Shown here: positions 35,257 to 44,324 of the stretch, piece by piece
Layout: each line of letters starts with the position of its first letter
Position numbering within the stretch: position 1 is the first letter of the stretch
Assembly: GCA_045531955.1 (NCBI GenBank)
Contig: JAZSFC010000011.1
Location: 1 to 64,000, forward strand
From: SIG299 sp045531955
Lineage (GTDB): Bacteria > Bacillota > Clostridia > Lachnospirales > Lachnospiraceae
Reading direction: 5' to 3'
Length of the DNA: 64,000 bases
Notes under the pieces: model-generated
Told to the model about the DNA's origin: nothing
Databases searched by the model: none
Seen by the model: only the letters and a program-made list of their open reading frames with translations
Program-made: the position numbers and the translations under genes

Positions 35257-35853
35257 TTATTCAAAATACTCTGGCATAACAGAGCCGATGAAATCCTTTA
35301 CCTGTGCGGTTTTGTGAATTCGCAGCTTTGTAGTGGCAATTACCTTATCTACAAAACAGCCTCTGCCGATGACAACATCCTTGCCGGTAATTTTCTGCAC
35401 GGAATAATCCTCGATGACCAGCTTGTTTGCTTCAATTTCACGGATTCTTGCATTCTTTTCATCCCGGATGTCCCTGCCGGAAAAGATAGAACGTACCCGG
35501 GCAAAGGGACGCGGAGATTCCTTTTTACTGTTGTGAAGCAGGGTGGCATTGTCTGCTTGTAACATAGATGTATTTACAACACCGTCGGAATACAGGCTTC
35601 CGGACACCATAATGGCACCGGCCTTTAATACACCTTCGGAATTACAGGTGCCTGCTTCTAACAGACCGTCTACCTTAGTAACTCCTTCCAGGGTAAGTGT
35701 TTCTGCGGAAAGAGTTGTAAACTTCATGACTCCTTCACCGCTAATCTGGTTTGCCTTGACCGGACCTTTGGCACTAAAAACACCCTCTACATGTAATCTG
35801 TCATAGGTTCCTCCATTGATATTGCCGATTCCTTCACAACGATACTCTCCCAT
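35257..35853 (-). CDS. Bactofilin-like polymer-forming protein
   Basis: 198 residues with repeating short beta strands of the type GxxxxxxLxxEG..., for example YDRLHVEGVFSAKGPVKANQI and later VDGLLEAGTCNSEGVLKAG. This is the right-handed beta-helix pattern of bactofilins and related polymer-forming cytoskeletal proteins. A charged segment around 125-145 breaks the repeats before a second beta set (ITGKDVVIGRGCFVDKV). The start at 35853 follows GAAAGGGATAAAATT; upstream codons read through intergenic sequence. It probably forms a scaffold under the membrane, but no partner gene is adjacent. Confidence 0.8.
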   Translation of the reverse strand: MGEYRCEGIGNINGGTYDRLHVEGVFSAKGPVKANQISGEGVMKFTTLSAETLTLEGVTKVDGLLEAGTCNSEGVLKAGAIMVSGSLYSDGVVNTSMLQADNATLLHNSKKESPRPFARVRSIFSGRDIRDEKNARIREIEANKLVIEDYSVQKITGKDVVIGRGCFVDKVIATTKLRIHKTAQVKDFIGSVMPEYFE

Positions 35854-35942
35854 AATTTTATCCCTTTCTGAATATGTAATTTCTTTCCATGTCTCAAGTA
35901 TAGCATAAAGAAAAATAAGAATCATAAAAGGCAAATTAGAAA

Positions 35943-35971
35943 TTGATTAGAAATGGGAAAACTGATATACT
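35943..35971 (+). promoter_or_regulatory. Promoter of dtd
   Basis: TTGATT (35943-35948), 17 bp, TATACT (35966-35971), 73 bp upstream of the dtd ATG. Confidence 0.6.
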
Positions 35972-36044
35972 GATAGACAAGAAACCGGTAATTTCTGACC
36001 GGTGATACGAAATAATTGATGAAGAAATAAGGAGAATCAAGACG

Positions 36045-36482
36045 ATGAAATTTGTAGTGCAAAGAGTAAATCATGCCAGCGTTACTGTGGACGGCAACGT
36101 CATTGGCACAATCAAAAAAGGATTTCTGGTGTTCATCGGCGTGTCCAATGAGGATACCAGGGAAATTGCGGATAAATATATCAAAAAGCTTCTGGGATTA
36201 CGGATTTTCCAGGATGAAAACGGTAAGACCAATCTGTCCTTAAAGGATGTAAACGGCGAGCTCTTACTTGTTTCCCAGTTCACCCTGTATGCGGACTGCA
36301 GCCACGGCAACCGCCCGTCTTTTATTAACGCAGGAAAACCGGAGCTGGCCAATGAACTGTATGAGTACATTATTGCGGAATGCAAAAAGCAGGTGGATGT
36401 AGTGGAAACCGGAGAATTTGGCGCGGATATGAAGGTGGCGTTGGAGAACGACGGGCCGTTTACGATTATTCTTGAAATATAA
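36045..36482 (+). CDS. dtd: D-aminoacyl-tRNA deacylase
   Basis: 145 residues, the usual length. It removes D-amino acids from wrongly charged tRNA. The catalytic-site motif is SQFTLYAD near residue 79. The cross-subunit Gly-cisPro motif near residue 138 reads NDGPFTI, with Phe where most members have Val. VQRVNHASVTVDG at the start is also diagnostic. AAGGAGAATCAAGACG precedes the ATG. Confidence 0.96.
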   Translation: MKFVVQRVNHASVTVDGNVIGTIKKGFLVFIGVSNEDTREIADKYIKKLLGLRIFQDENGKTNLSLKDVNGELLLVSQFTLYADCSHGNRPSFINAGKPELANELYEYIIAECKKQVDVVETGEFGADMKVALENDGPFTIILEI

Positions 36483-36510
36483 TTAAGATACAAAATGTTT
36501 CTTACGTATA

Positions 36511-36588
36511 AAAAGAAAAAGTCCGAGAATTACCGGAATAGCACAGTGGTTTACCACGTGCATGGAGGTAACTCTCGGACTTTTCTTT
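36511..36588. terminator. Bidirectional terminator with nested hairpin
   Basis: AGTCCGAGA (36520-36528) pairs with TCTCGGACT (36573-36581), and TTACC pairs with GGTAA further in. Inside the loop, GCAC/GTGC and GTGG-TTTA-CCAC form a second hairpin. An A-rich 5' side and T-rich 3' side suit termination of dtd (plus) and the small Cys/Gly gene (minus). Confidence 0.8.
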
Positions 36589-36629
36589 AGAGGTTAAAAT
36601 CTTTTGTATATTAAGTTATTTTCTCTGAC

Positions 36630-36758
36630 TTACTGGCAGTTGCCGCCGAAAATGTTGCCGAAACCGCAGCTGTTACCTGTGCCGCAGAATCCGCTGAACA
36701 GAGAAGATAAGTTGCATCCGCCAAGGAACTGTAAAATGTAATTGCAAATATTGTTCAT
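36630..36758 (-). CDS. Small Cys/Gly-rich protein, 42 codons
   Basis: The frame reads MNNICNYILQFLGGCNLSSL at the start and ends FGGNCQ. It has five Cys (5, 15, 24, 30, 41) and a Gly-, Asn- and Phe-rich second half. A near-perfect AAAGGAGAGATACAG ribosome site lies upstream and a hairpin terminator downstream, so it is a convincing gene that ORF callers tend to miss. There is no signal peptide. Cys/Gly-rich small proteins in spore formers are sometimes coat components, and small peptides can also be modified peptide precursors. No maturation enzyme is adjacent, so its function is open. Confidence 0.7.
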   Translation of the reverse strand: MNNICNYILQFLGGCNLSSLFSGFCGTGNSCGFGNIFGGNCQ

Positions 36759-36892
36759 CTGTATCTCTCCTTTCTTTTGTTTTATCACATCTTTTGTGAC
36801 AAGGAGAGGATATCACACAAAACATGCAAAAATCAATGGAACCTGTTGGTAGTGACGCCAGACTGTGACAGTGGAGGCAGAGTATACCAAAA

Positions 36893-36920
36893 ACACGCCC
36901 TGTTATACAACAGAGCGTGT
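36893..36920 (-). terminator. Terminator of the cyclophilin gene
   Basis: Read on the minus strand, ACACGC and GCGTGT enclose CTGTT-gtat-AACAG, and TTTTT follows. It lies 20 bp after the stop. Confidence 0.8.
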
Positions 36921-36939
36921 CGGAACAAATCATATAAAA

Positions 36940-37464
36940 TTATCTGTCCAGTGTCTTTGGTTCCGGATACTCTTCGCCGAAAGTGTCAACGGTAACCTTA
37001 GCCATACGCTGGGTTTCTAACGGACGGTCGGACCAGTCTACGTTTACGGTAGCAATCTTGTTTACTACGTCCATACCCTCGGTAACCTTACCGAATGCAG
37101 CGTACTGCCCGTCAAGGTGAGGGGATGTCTGATGCATGATAAAGAACTGGGAGCCTGCGGAGTCAGGATGCTGTGCTCTTGCCATGGAGATTACGCCAGG
37201 GGTGTGCATTAAGTCATTTTTAAAGCCGTTCCAGGTGAATTCGCCAGGAATGGAGTAACCCGGATTGCCCATGCCGCTTCCTTCCGGACAGCCACCCTGA
37301 ATCATAAAGCCTTCAATAACTCTGTGGAAGATGAGTCCGTCATAGAAGCCTTTCTTTACTAAAAAAATAAAGTTGTTTACGGTATTTGGTGCGATTTCAG
37401 GATAAAGCTCCACCTTAATCACATCATTATTTTCCATCTGAATGGTAACAATAGGATTTGCCAT
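36940..37464 (-). CDS. Peptidyl-prolyl cis-trans isomerase, cyclophilin type
   Basis: 174 residues. FHRVIEGFMIQGGCPEGSG near residue 45 holds the catalytic Arg, and GSQFFIMHQTSPHLDG near 108 is the second cyclophilin signature; together they mark an active PpiB-type enzyme. No signal peptide is present, so it is cytoplasmic. The start at 37464 (MANPIVTIQ) follows AGAAAGG; the longer upstream frame lacks homology. It is monocistronic. Confidence 0.95.
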   Translation of the reverse strand: MANPIVTIQMENNDVIKVELYPEIAPNTVNNFIFLVKKGFYDGLIFHRVIEGFMIQGGCPEGSGMGNPGYSIPGEFTWNGFKNDLMHTPGVISMARAQHPDSAGSQFFIMHQTSPHLDGQYAAFGKVTEGMDVVNKIATVNVDWSDRPLETQRMAKVTVDTFGEEYPEPKTLDR

Positions 37465-37542
37465 AATTTGCTTCAACCTTTCTGAAATGATTTTTGTACA
37501 TTCTACCACGTTTTTCTAAACTTGTCTATATACGGAATTTCC

Positions 37543-37571
37543 TTGCCCTTTCCGATAAAATCATTTACAAT
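37543..37571 (+). promoter_or_regulatory. Promoter of the MerR gene
   Basis: TTGCCC (37543-37548), 17 bp, TACAAT (37566-37571), 50 bp before the ATG. Confidence 0.5.
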
Positions 37572-37620
37572 AAAAGAGTAAGCTACTAAATGAACTACAA
37601 GACAGAGAAGGAGAAACTGC

Positions 37621-38466
37621 ATGAACTATAAAGTCAGCGATTTGTCCAAAATTTTAGATATATCCTCTAACACCGTCCGCCGTTATGAGGGCATGGGATA
37701 TTTATCCCCGGACCGTATGGATGCCAACGGGTACCGGGTGTACGGGGCCGGAGATGTGACCAAAATGATTATTATTAATAATTACCGGAAACTGGGCTTT
37801 AGCCATGCGGAAATTGCTAAGATTTTTAAAGGCAGCTATCATGAAAAAATAGAGCTGTACGAGGAACGTCTGGCGGCCATGGATAAAGAATTGGAGTTGC
37901 TTTCCGGACTCCGGCATATGCTAAAGGATGACCTTGCTTTGATGAAAAAAATTGAAGCGGTACAGGACGGGTTTTATCAAAGAGACTGCGTACCGATGAA
38001 TTATGTTCTGTACAGTGAAAACGGAGAGCTGTTAAAGGAGGATGAGCGCCTGGATACTATCCAGGAATACTTCTATAATGCCACGGAGCTGCGTTACATC
38101 TATATTTTTAAGAAGGGCGAAATCGAACAGGGTATTTTTAACTGCAATGAAGGTATTGCGGTTAAAGACGTCCATATGGAACGGTTTGGCTTAAAGTTGA
38201 ACGAATATACGGGAGTATACGAAAAAAAGCCAAGTATTATGAAGATTGTAAAGCTTCCTCTGAATTTTTCGGAAAGCGGGCAGGAAGAAAAGGACCGTTT
38301 ATTCCACGAAATTTTCAATGATGTGCTGCAATATATAAAGGAAAACGGATATGTTATGGACGGAGATGTAATCGGTATTAAGATTTCTATGTCTCTGGAG
38401 GAAGAAACGGAGGCACAGTATGTATTAATCAGCATACCATTCTCAAAGGAAGCATCTGCAGAATAA
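37621..38466 (+). CDS. MerR-family transcriptional regulator
   Basis: 281 residues. The N-terminal winged helix-turn-helix is clear: YKVSDLSKILDISSNTVRRY, GMGYLSPDR and the wing NGYRVYGAGDV. A coiled-coil dimerisation helix follows (about 78-115). The C-terminal 160 residues probably form an effector-binding domain like that of BmrR/GyrI-type regulators. A promoter with the long 19-bp spacer and central dyad typical of MerR targets lies 37 bp after its stop. It probably controls the large pectin-active lipoprotein gene there, but the effector is unknown. Confidence 0.9.
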   Translation: MNYKVSDLSKILDISSNTVRRYEGMGYLSPDRMDANGYRVYGAGDVTKMIIINNYRKLGFSHAEIAKIFKGSYHEKIELYEERLAAMDKELELLSGLRHMLKDDLALMKKIEAVQDGFYQRDCVPMNYVLYSENGELLKEDERLDTIQEYFYNATELRYIYIFKKGEIEQGIFNCNEGIAVKDVHMERFGLKLNEYTGVYEKKPSIMKIVKLPLNFSESGQEEKDRLFHEIFNDVLQYIKENGYVMDGDVIGIKISMSLEEETEAQYVLISIPFSKEASAE

Positions 38467-38502
38467 ACACTACGAAAATTTAAGAAAGTTTCTTGGAACT
38501 TA

Positions 38503-38533
38503 TTGACCTTGACACTGTGTCATAGTGTATACT
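38503..38533 (+). promoter_or_regulatory. MerR-type promoter with dyad operator
   Basis: TTGACC (38503-38508) and TATACT (38528-38533) are separated by 19 bp, two more than optimal. The spacer and its edge carry the dyad TGACAC-T-GTGTCA (38510-38522) and a wider ACACT/AGTGT pair. MerR proteins untwist just such promoters to activate them. It drives the lipoprotein gene at 38642. Confidence 0.7.
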
Positions 38534-38641
38534 TTGAAACAGCTAGAGGTCAATTTTTTATGCATTTTGCACAAAAATCAAAGGGGAATTTGGTTATGAT
38601 GTATAATGCTAAAATAAGGGCTTCGATTATAAGGAGGGCAA

Positions 38642-41600
38642 ATGATGAAGAAATTAACCAAGAAGTTGGCAATGCTTCTGGCTGTGACCATGGTAGCAGG
38701 CCTTATGGCAGGCTGCAACGGAAAAACAGATGCAGAAGCTACGCCAACTCCGACTCAAGGCTTAGAGCAGCCGGCGGATCCAACCGCAACAACAGCTCCG
38801 ACAGAAACTCCTGTACCAACAGAGGAACCAAAAGCAACGGCAACTCCGTTCCCGACCCCGGCGCCAATCACTGTGGAAAAGCGCAACATTGATGTTTGGG
38901 ACTTTGGTGGCGTGCAGGAAACCGACGCTCTGTATAAGAACAACATTACAGCAGCGGATTGGGATGCTTATGCTGATTTAGCAGAAGGCGGTACCTTTTC
39001 CAATGACGGCACGGTATCCTTTGGTGATTTAACCTTAAATTACAAGGCAAAGGACCGTTTATTCTCCGGCACTTCCGTAAAGAACTATGGTTCTAATGGT
39101 CTTGCACAGACCGCCCATGAGGACGGTTATACCGCAGACGGTATGTACTATTGTAACGGTACCGGCGGTGACAACAGAAGATACATGACTCTGGCTAATG
39201 TAAAGGCCGGTGACAAAATTTTAGTTTACATGGGTGCCCACAATGCGGCAGATGACGTGCTTTACTTCCAGTACATGGGTGAAGGTGGCACACAGTTAGA
39301 AGAACATGCATACGGACAGAAGATTTTCTCCCAGCATGTGTTTGTGGCACAGTACAGTGGTACTTATAAAATATGGACCGGTACCGGTGCAAAGCCTGGT
39401 TATAACCGTGTCGTAAGAATTCCGGGTGTCACAGTAACCGGATACATTGATAACGCAGGATTTGATATAGCAGGTACAACACTTAAGTTTGTGAACAACA
39501 CAACAAATGCTGTAACCGAAGTAGATGCAGCAAACGGAAGCTTCGCAGCAATTCTTGCTCCGGGCTTTGAATATACCGCGGTATTATCCGGTATTAATGG
39601 TGTTGGTTTTACTAACGACAGCAAATTCGTTACCGTAGCAGATGCAGATGTGGCAAACGGTCAGATTAGCACAACTCTTGTAGTAGAAGCGAAGTCTATT
39701 TATGCTTACACCGGTAAGATTACCGGTTTTGCGGCCGATTATGATACAAGCAAGCTGGCGGTTAAGCTGATGGCTCCTGCGGATTCTACCTATAATGATG
39801 TAGACCTTACCATCAATGCGGACCTTACCTTTACCGCATCCTTAGAGCCTGACGTAGAATATACCCTGGTACTTTCCGGCGTAAACGATTATGAAATCGT
39901 AAGTTCTGTAACCATTCAGGACAATCAGGCAAAGAATGAGGATATTCAGGTGGCAACAAAGGCAGTATATGATGTAACCGGTGGTTTCCTCGGCTGCGAG
40001 GCAAAGGATGTAACTGCCATTAAGTTTGTAAATGAAGAAGATGCGTATGAATACGCAGGTACATTATCTGCAGACGGTTATTCTGTATCTTTAAGAGACG
40101 GTGCATACAGCGTAGTTATTACTTCCGGCGTTTATACCACTTCTACCCACGTTGTAGTAGAAGGAAAGGCAGTGGCTAAGGATGTTATGGCAGTTCCTGT
40201 GGATAAAACGGTAGCTGCATTAACAAGAGTGGATAAGCTTTATGTTGGCTATGCCGACAAGGATAACAACTATGTAACCGTTGGTGAGGCAGTAGCAGCG
40301 GCAGCGGCTATGAATCCAACCAGCGAGGCTGAAAGAATTGTTATTTCCATTGCTCCTGGCACTTACAGAGAGCAGGTTACCATTGATACCCCATACATCA
40401 CTTTAGTGAATGAGGGTGATGGAGAAGTACTTCTTACCTGGTACTACGGTATCGGTTATAAATACTACAGTGCTGATAAGAACGGTTATTATGATGCAGA
40501 GTGCGCATATGACAAGTATGCAAAGAACGGTCCAGCAAACTGGGGCTATGCAGTTAAGGTAAACAAGACAGCTACCGCATTCCGCGCAGAAAATATTGTA
40601 TTTGAAAACTCCCTCAACCGTTACATCACCGATGAAGAAATCGAAGATGGCGTAGAGGCAGATACTATCAACTTTGACCGTAAGTACGGTGCAGATGTAA
40701 CTTCCAAGGCAGCCACCGAACGTGGTGTGGCTCTTTATGTGGCAGCAGATCAGGCAGAATTTAAAAACTGTTCCTTCTTAAGCAGCCAGGATACGTTGTA
40801 TACTGCATGTGATGCTTACTTTAAGAATTGCTACATCGAAGGTAACACCGACTTTATCTTCGGTTCCGGCGATGTGGTATTTGACGCTTGTGAAATCAGT
40901 CTGTACGGCTACAGCACCGGCGGAGTGGCAGGTTATATTACTGCAGCAAGAACCGATTCTTCCACCAGCGGAACAGAAAACGGTTACTTATTCCGTAACT
41001 GTGTAGTGACAGCAGATAATCTTCCTGCAACACCGGGTTACCATTTCGGCAGACCTTGGGGTGCAGATGCAAAGGTACGCTTTGAAAATACTAAGCTGGC
41101 AAGCCTTGATTTAATCAGTAAAGAAGGCTGGACCCAGATGAGCGGCAATGCTCCGGAAAATGCAAACTTTGCAGAATACGATACGATGGAATTATCCGGT
41201 ATGTCCTCTGACCTTAGCGGCAGAGTGGCAGGTACTGTGGCAGAAGGACCACTTTCCTTCGATTATGCTGCATGGTTAGGCTTTACTCCAAACTATGCGG
41301 TAGCGGCAGATAACAAGGTGAAGTTTACAACGGCTCCTTACATTGTGGACAACGGCGATATTAATGCACCAAAGCCGGGTCATACGTTAACCGTAGCTTA
41401 CTCTTTAGGAGAAGCAAACGATGCTAACGACTGTTCCATCATCAAGTGGTACAGGGTAGCAGGCAGTGAAGAAACCTTAGTAAAGCTTTCCTCTGCAGTG
41501 GTGGATGATACTTATCAGATTACTGCTGAAGATATCGGCGCAAAGATCCGTGTTGTTGTTATTCCTATGAACATTAACAATGTAGAAGGTGAAGCAGCTA

Positions 41601-44158
41601 ACTACACAGTAGAAGAAAAGGTTCGGGAAGGTTATGACAATCCGGATGCTTCCAAAGCGGAAGCAGTTCTTGGCAACGGCATTAACGTATACTTAGCCGG
41701 GGACTCCACCGTAAAGGATTACTCCGGTAAAGGCATGAACCAGTCCAATAATTCTACGGAAGGTTCCTGGGGCGAATACTTCCAGACATTCTTTAACAAG
41801 GATTTAGTAACCGTTGTGAATTACGCAAACGGCGGCAGAAGTACAAGAAACTTCATCAACGAAGGCTCTTTAGACAAGATTGCGGAAACCATTAAGGAAG
41901 GTGACTATCTGTTCATCCAGTTTGGTCACAATGACTGCTCCAACGGTTCCGGTTACCTGGAAGACAGATATGTTCCGCTTGGAACTCCGGACGCTAACGG
42001 CGTATATCCGGTAACTGCAGGTGTGGAAGTGACAACACCGGATTCCTTACAGTCTAAGTACGGCGACACATTCTATTCCTATGATTGTGGCGGTACCTTC
42101 AAATGGTATTTATTGCAGTATATTAACGTAGCAAGAAATGCAGGCGCAATTCCTGTACTTGTTACTCCTGTATCCAGACTGTCCTTTGACAGCGACGGTT
42201 TCATTCAGGATAAGCATGACTCCACCGACGCTACTACCGGTACTCAGGTAACCAGCGGTAATGCGTATGTGGTTGCAATGCAGCAGCTGGCAGCAGAAGA
42301 AGGCGTTCTTCTTATTGACGCGACAGCATTAACAAAAGACATGTATGAAGCAGCTTACAAGGCAGATGCAAATGCTAACGGCAATGCTTCTCCTCTTGCT
42401 AAGCAGGCTCTTTGCACCGGTGACAACACACACAGCAGTAAGCTAGGCGGTTTTGTAAGTGCAGCTTACATTGCGAAGGCACTTCAGGCGCTTGATTGCA
42501 ATCTGGCATATGCAGTACAGGCCCCAAGTCAGGTAATCGGTGAAAATCCAAACGGAACCAATGAATTCTCCGTAAACGGCAGCAGCAAGTTTAATGCTTA
42601 TTCTGCAAACGCAGAAGGTCTGTTCACAGAAGACAGTGCATACTGGACAGGTGTTGGTCAGACTGTAATTGATGAAATTGCACTGGAGGCAGCAAAGATG
42701 AGTGGTGCGTATACCAAGTCCACTATGTGGGTAATCGGTGACTCCACCGTATGTGGCTTTAACGATGGTTATTTCTATCCTCGTTATGGTTACGGCACAC
42801 AGTTACTGGAATATTTCGATGAGGCTAAGTTCGAAGTTCAGAACCTGGCTCTGTCCGGCAGAAGCTCCTTAAGCTTCCTTGCTGAGGCAAATTATAAGAC
42901 CTTAATTGATGGTATGCAGAAGGGTGATGTGCTCATCATCGGTTTCGGTCATAACGACGAAAAGGCAGAAGAAGCAAGATACACCAATCCAAACGGTGAT
43001 TACAAGACAGCAGGAAGCTTTGCAAACAACCTGTATGAAAACTATGTAAAGATTGCAAAGGATAAGGGCGTAACCGTTATTCTTTGTACACCAATCGTAA
43101 GACGTTCCGCAACCGGCGAATGGAAGAATTCCGAACTGCACATTACAACAACCAGTGGTCAGTTCGAAGGTGGCGACTATGCCGCGGCAATCATTAAACT
43201 TGGCCAGGACACCAATACAGCAGTAGTAAATATGACTGCTCTTACCAAAGAAGTTTATGATTCCCTCGGTGCGGATGAAACCTTAAACTTACATGCATGG
43301 CTTTCTTCTAAGCCTGGCAGTGTAGACAACACCCACACCAACATCTGGGGCGCTAAGTACAATGCTTACCTTCTGGCAAAGGCAGTAAAAGCATTGAACC
43401 TTAGCGGTATCTCTGAGTATGTAAAGAATGTGGATGCAGCCCCTGCAAAGGCAGACCATCTGGTATCCAATCCGGATTATGTAGAGCCTACCTATGACAG
43501 CAGTGCTCTCGCACAGAGTGAAATCTGGCCGGACTACGGTATCTTTAAGGGAACGGTATTCGGTGATGTGGGTGGTACACCAAGCACCAAGAATCAGATT
43601 CTGGAAACTGACGCAAACGGTAATATGCACATTGCTGTAATGAACAACAAGGGTAAGATTTCTTCTTCCACGGATGGCATTGCAATGTACTATTATAAGC
43701 TCCCTGCAGACGCAAGCTTCACCTTAACTGCAGATATGACTATCAATGCATTTGATATGAATAATCAAGTGGCATTCGGTCTGATGGTAAGAGATGCGAT
43801 GTATATTGACACAAATTCCAAGGACTCCAATGGCGATAGTGTTAATGCAGCATTCTTTAAGGTGGCAGACGGCGGTTGGAACGGTTACGCCCGTAAGGAC
43901 GGTGTTCTTACCAGCGGCGGTAAGCTGTCCAGGGAATATACAGCGGGAGAAACCGTAACCTTAGTTCTGTCCGGCACAGCGGATGGCTATTCCACCAAGA
44001 TTGGAAATGAGGAAACCGTTTCCGGCGGCTTCGACTTTAAGCTTACCAACTTTGATGCAGATTACGTTTACGTAGGTATGTTTGCTGCAAGAAATGCGGA
44101 TGTAACCTTCAGTAATATCAAGCTGATTGTAAACGGCAAGGAAGTAACAATTAAGTAA
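38642..44158 (+). CDS. Multidomain pectin-degrading lipoprotein: pectinesterase plus two CE12-type esterases
   Basis: 1838 residues. A lipoprotein signal peptide ends in LMAGC (Cys24), and a Thr/Pro-rich linker follows to about residue 78. About 83-263 is a beta-rich domain of unknown type, followed by Ig- or carboxypeptidase-regulatory-like repeats to about 526. About 535-865 is a pectin methylesterase (CE8-like) with SQDTLYT, NTDFIFGSGDVVFD and GRPWG. About 1010-1290 is an SGNH rhamnogalacturonan-acetylesterase-like domain (AGDSTVKDY, NGGRST, FGHNDCS, DNTHSS). About 1360-1593 is a second one (GDSTVCG, LSGRSS, FGHNDEK, DNTHTN). A beta-rich domain after 1633 may bind polysaccharide. It should strip methyl and acetyl groups from pectin at the cell surface. 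AAGGAGGGCAA precedes the ATG pair (38642 or 38645). Confidence 0.92.
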   Translation: MMKKLTKKLAMLLAVTMVAGLMAGCNGKTDAEATPTPTQGLEQPADPTATTAPTETPVPTEEPKATATPFPTPAPITVEKRNIDVWDFGGVQETDALYKNNITAADWDAYADLAEGGTFSNDGTVSFGDLTLNYKAKDRLFSGTSVKNYGSNGLAQTAHEDGYTADGMYYCNGTGGDNRRYMTLANVKAGDKILVYMGAHNAADDVLYFQYMGEGGTQLEEHAYGQKIFSQHVFVAQYSGTYKIWTGTGAKPGYNRVVRIPGVTVTGYIDNAGFDIAGTTLKFVNNTTNAVTEVDAANGSFAAILAPGFEYTAVLSGINGVGFTNDSKFVTVADADVANGQISTTLVVEAKSIYAYTGKITGFAADYDTSKLAVKLMAPADSTYNDVDLTINADLTFTASLEPDVEYTLVLSGVNDYEIVSSVTIQDNQAKNEDIQVATKAVYDVTGGFLGCEAKDVTAIKFVNEEDAYEYAGTLSADGYSVSLRDGAYSVVITSGVYTTSTHVVVEGKAVAKDVMAVPVDKTVAALTRVDKLYVGYADKDNNYVTVGEAVAAAAAMNPTSEAERIVISIAPGTYREQVTIDTPYITLVNEGDGEVLLTWYYGIGYKYYSADKNGYYDAECAYDKYAKNGPANWGYAVKVNKTATAFRAENIVFENSLNRYITDEEIEDGVEADTINFDRKYGADVTSKAATERGVALYVAADQAEFKNCSFLSSQDTLYTACDAYFKNCYIEGNTDFIFGSGDVVFDACEISLYGYSTGGVAGYITAARTDSSTSGTENGYLFRNCVVTADNLPATPGYHFGRPWGADAKVRFENTKLASLDLISKEGWTQMSGNAPENANFAEYDTMELSGMSSDLSGRVAGTVAEGPLSFDYAAWLGFTPNYAVAADNKVKFTTAPYIVDNGDINAPKPGHTLTVAYSLGEANDANDCSIIKWYRVAGSEETLVKLSSAVVDDTYQITAEDIGAKIRVVVIPMNINNVEGEAANYTVEEKVREGYDNPDASKAEAVLGNGINVYLAGDSTVKDYSGKGMNQSNNSTEGSWGEYFQTFFNKDLVTVVNYANGGRSTRNFINEGSLDKIAETIKEGDYLFIQFGHNDCSNGSGYLEDRYVPLGTPDANGVYPVTAGVEVTTPDSLQSKYGDTFYSYDCGGTFKWYLLQYINVARNAGAIPVLVTPVSRLSFDSDGFIQDKHDSTDATTGTQVTSGNAYVVAMQQLAAEEGVLLIDATALTKDMYEAAYKADANANGNASPLAKQALCTGDNTHSSKLGGFVSAAYIAKALQALDCNLAYAVQAPSQVIGENPNGTNEFSVNGSSKFNAYSANAEGLFTEDSAYWTGVGQTVIDEIALEAAKMSGAYTKSTMWVIGDSTVCGFNDGYFYPRYGYGTQLLEYFDEAKFEVQNLALSGRSSLSFLAEANYKTLIDGMQKGDVLIIGFGHNDEKAEEARYTNPNGDYKTAGSFANNLYENYVKIAKDKGVTVILCTPIVRRSATGEWKNSELHITTTSGQFEGGDYAAAIIKLGQDTNTAVVNMTALTKEVYDSLGADETLNLHAWLSSKPGSVDNTHTNIWGAKYNAYLLAKAVKALNLSGISEYVKNVDAAPAKADHLVSNPDYVEPTYDSSALAQSEIWPDYGIFKGTVFGDVGGTPSTKNQILETDANGNMHIAVMNNKGKISSSTDGIAMYYYKLPADASFTLTADMTINAFDMNNQVAFGLMVRDAMYIDTNSKDSNGDSVNAAFFKVADGGWNGYARKDGVLTSGGKLSREYTAGETVTLVLSGTADGYSTKIGNEETVSGGFDFKLTNFDADYVYVGMFAARNADVTFSNIKLIVNGKEVTIK

Positions 44159-44182
44159 GTACCCTCCAATTTGGATATCATA

Positions 44183-44221
44183 TAAAACTACGCAGTGGCT
44201 GGCACCGTTGCGTAGTTTTTC
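44183..44221 (+). terminator. Terminator after the pectin-active lipoprotein gene
   Basis: AAAACTACGCA and TGCGTAGTTTTT arms enclose a short loop; the T-run is part of the 3' arm. Confidence 0.85.
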
Positions 44222-44324
44222 TTTTCAGGACTATTATTTTTAAATTTAGGGCTTTCACAGACAGGGAGGAAGTGGTATACTTAAGAGTTGTACGTTAAAG
44301 TTTATCTGAGAGGATTTAAGAAAA

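Noticed and set aside
38602..38607. TATAAT as a second promoter for the pectin lipoprotein gene
   Set aside because: No acceptable -35 at 16-18 bp.
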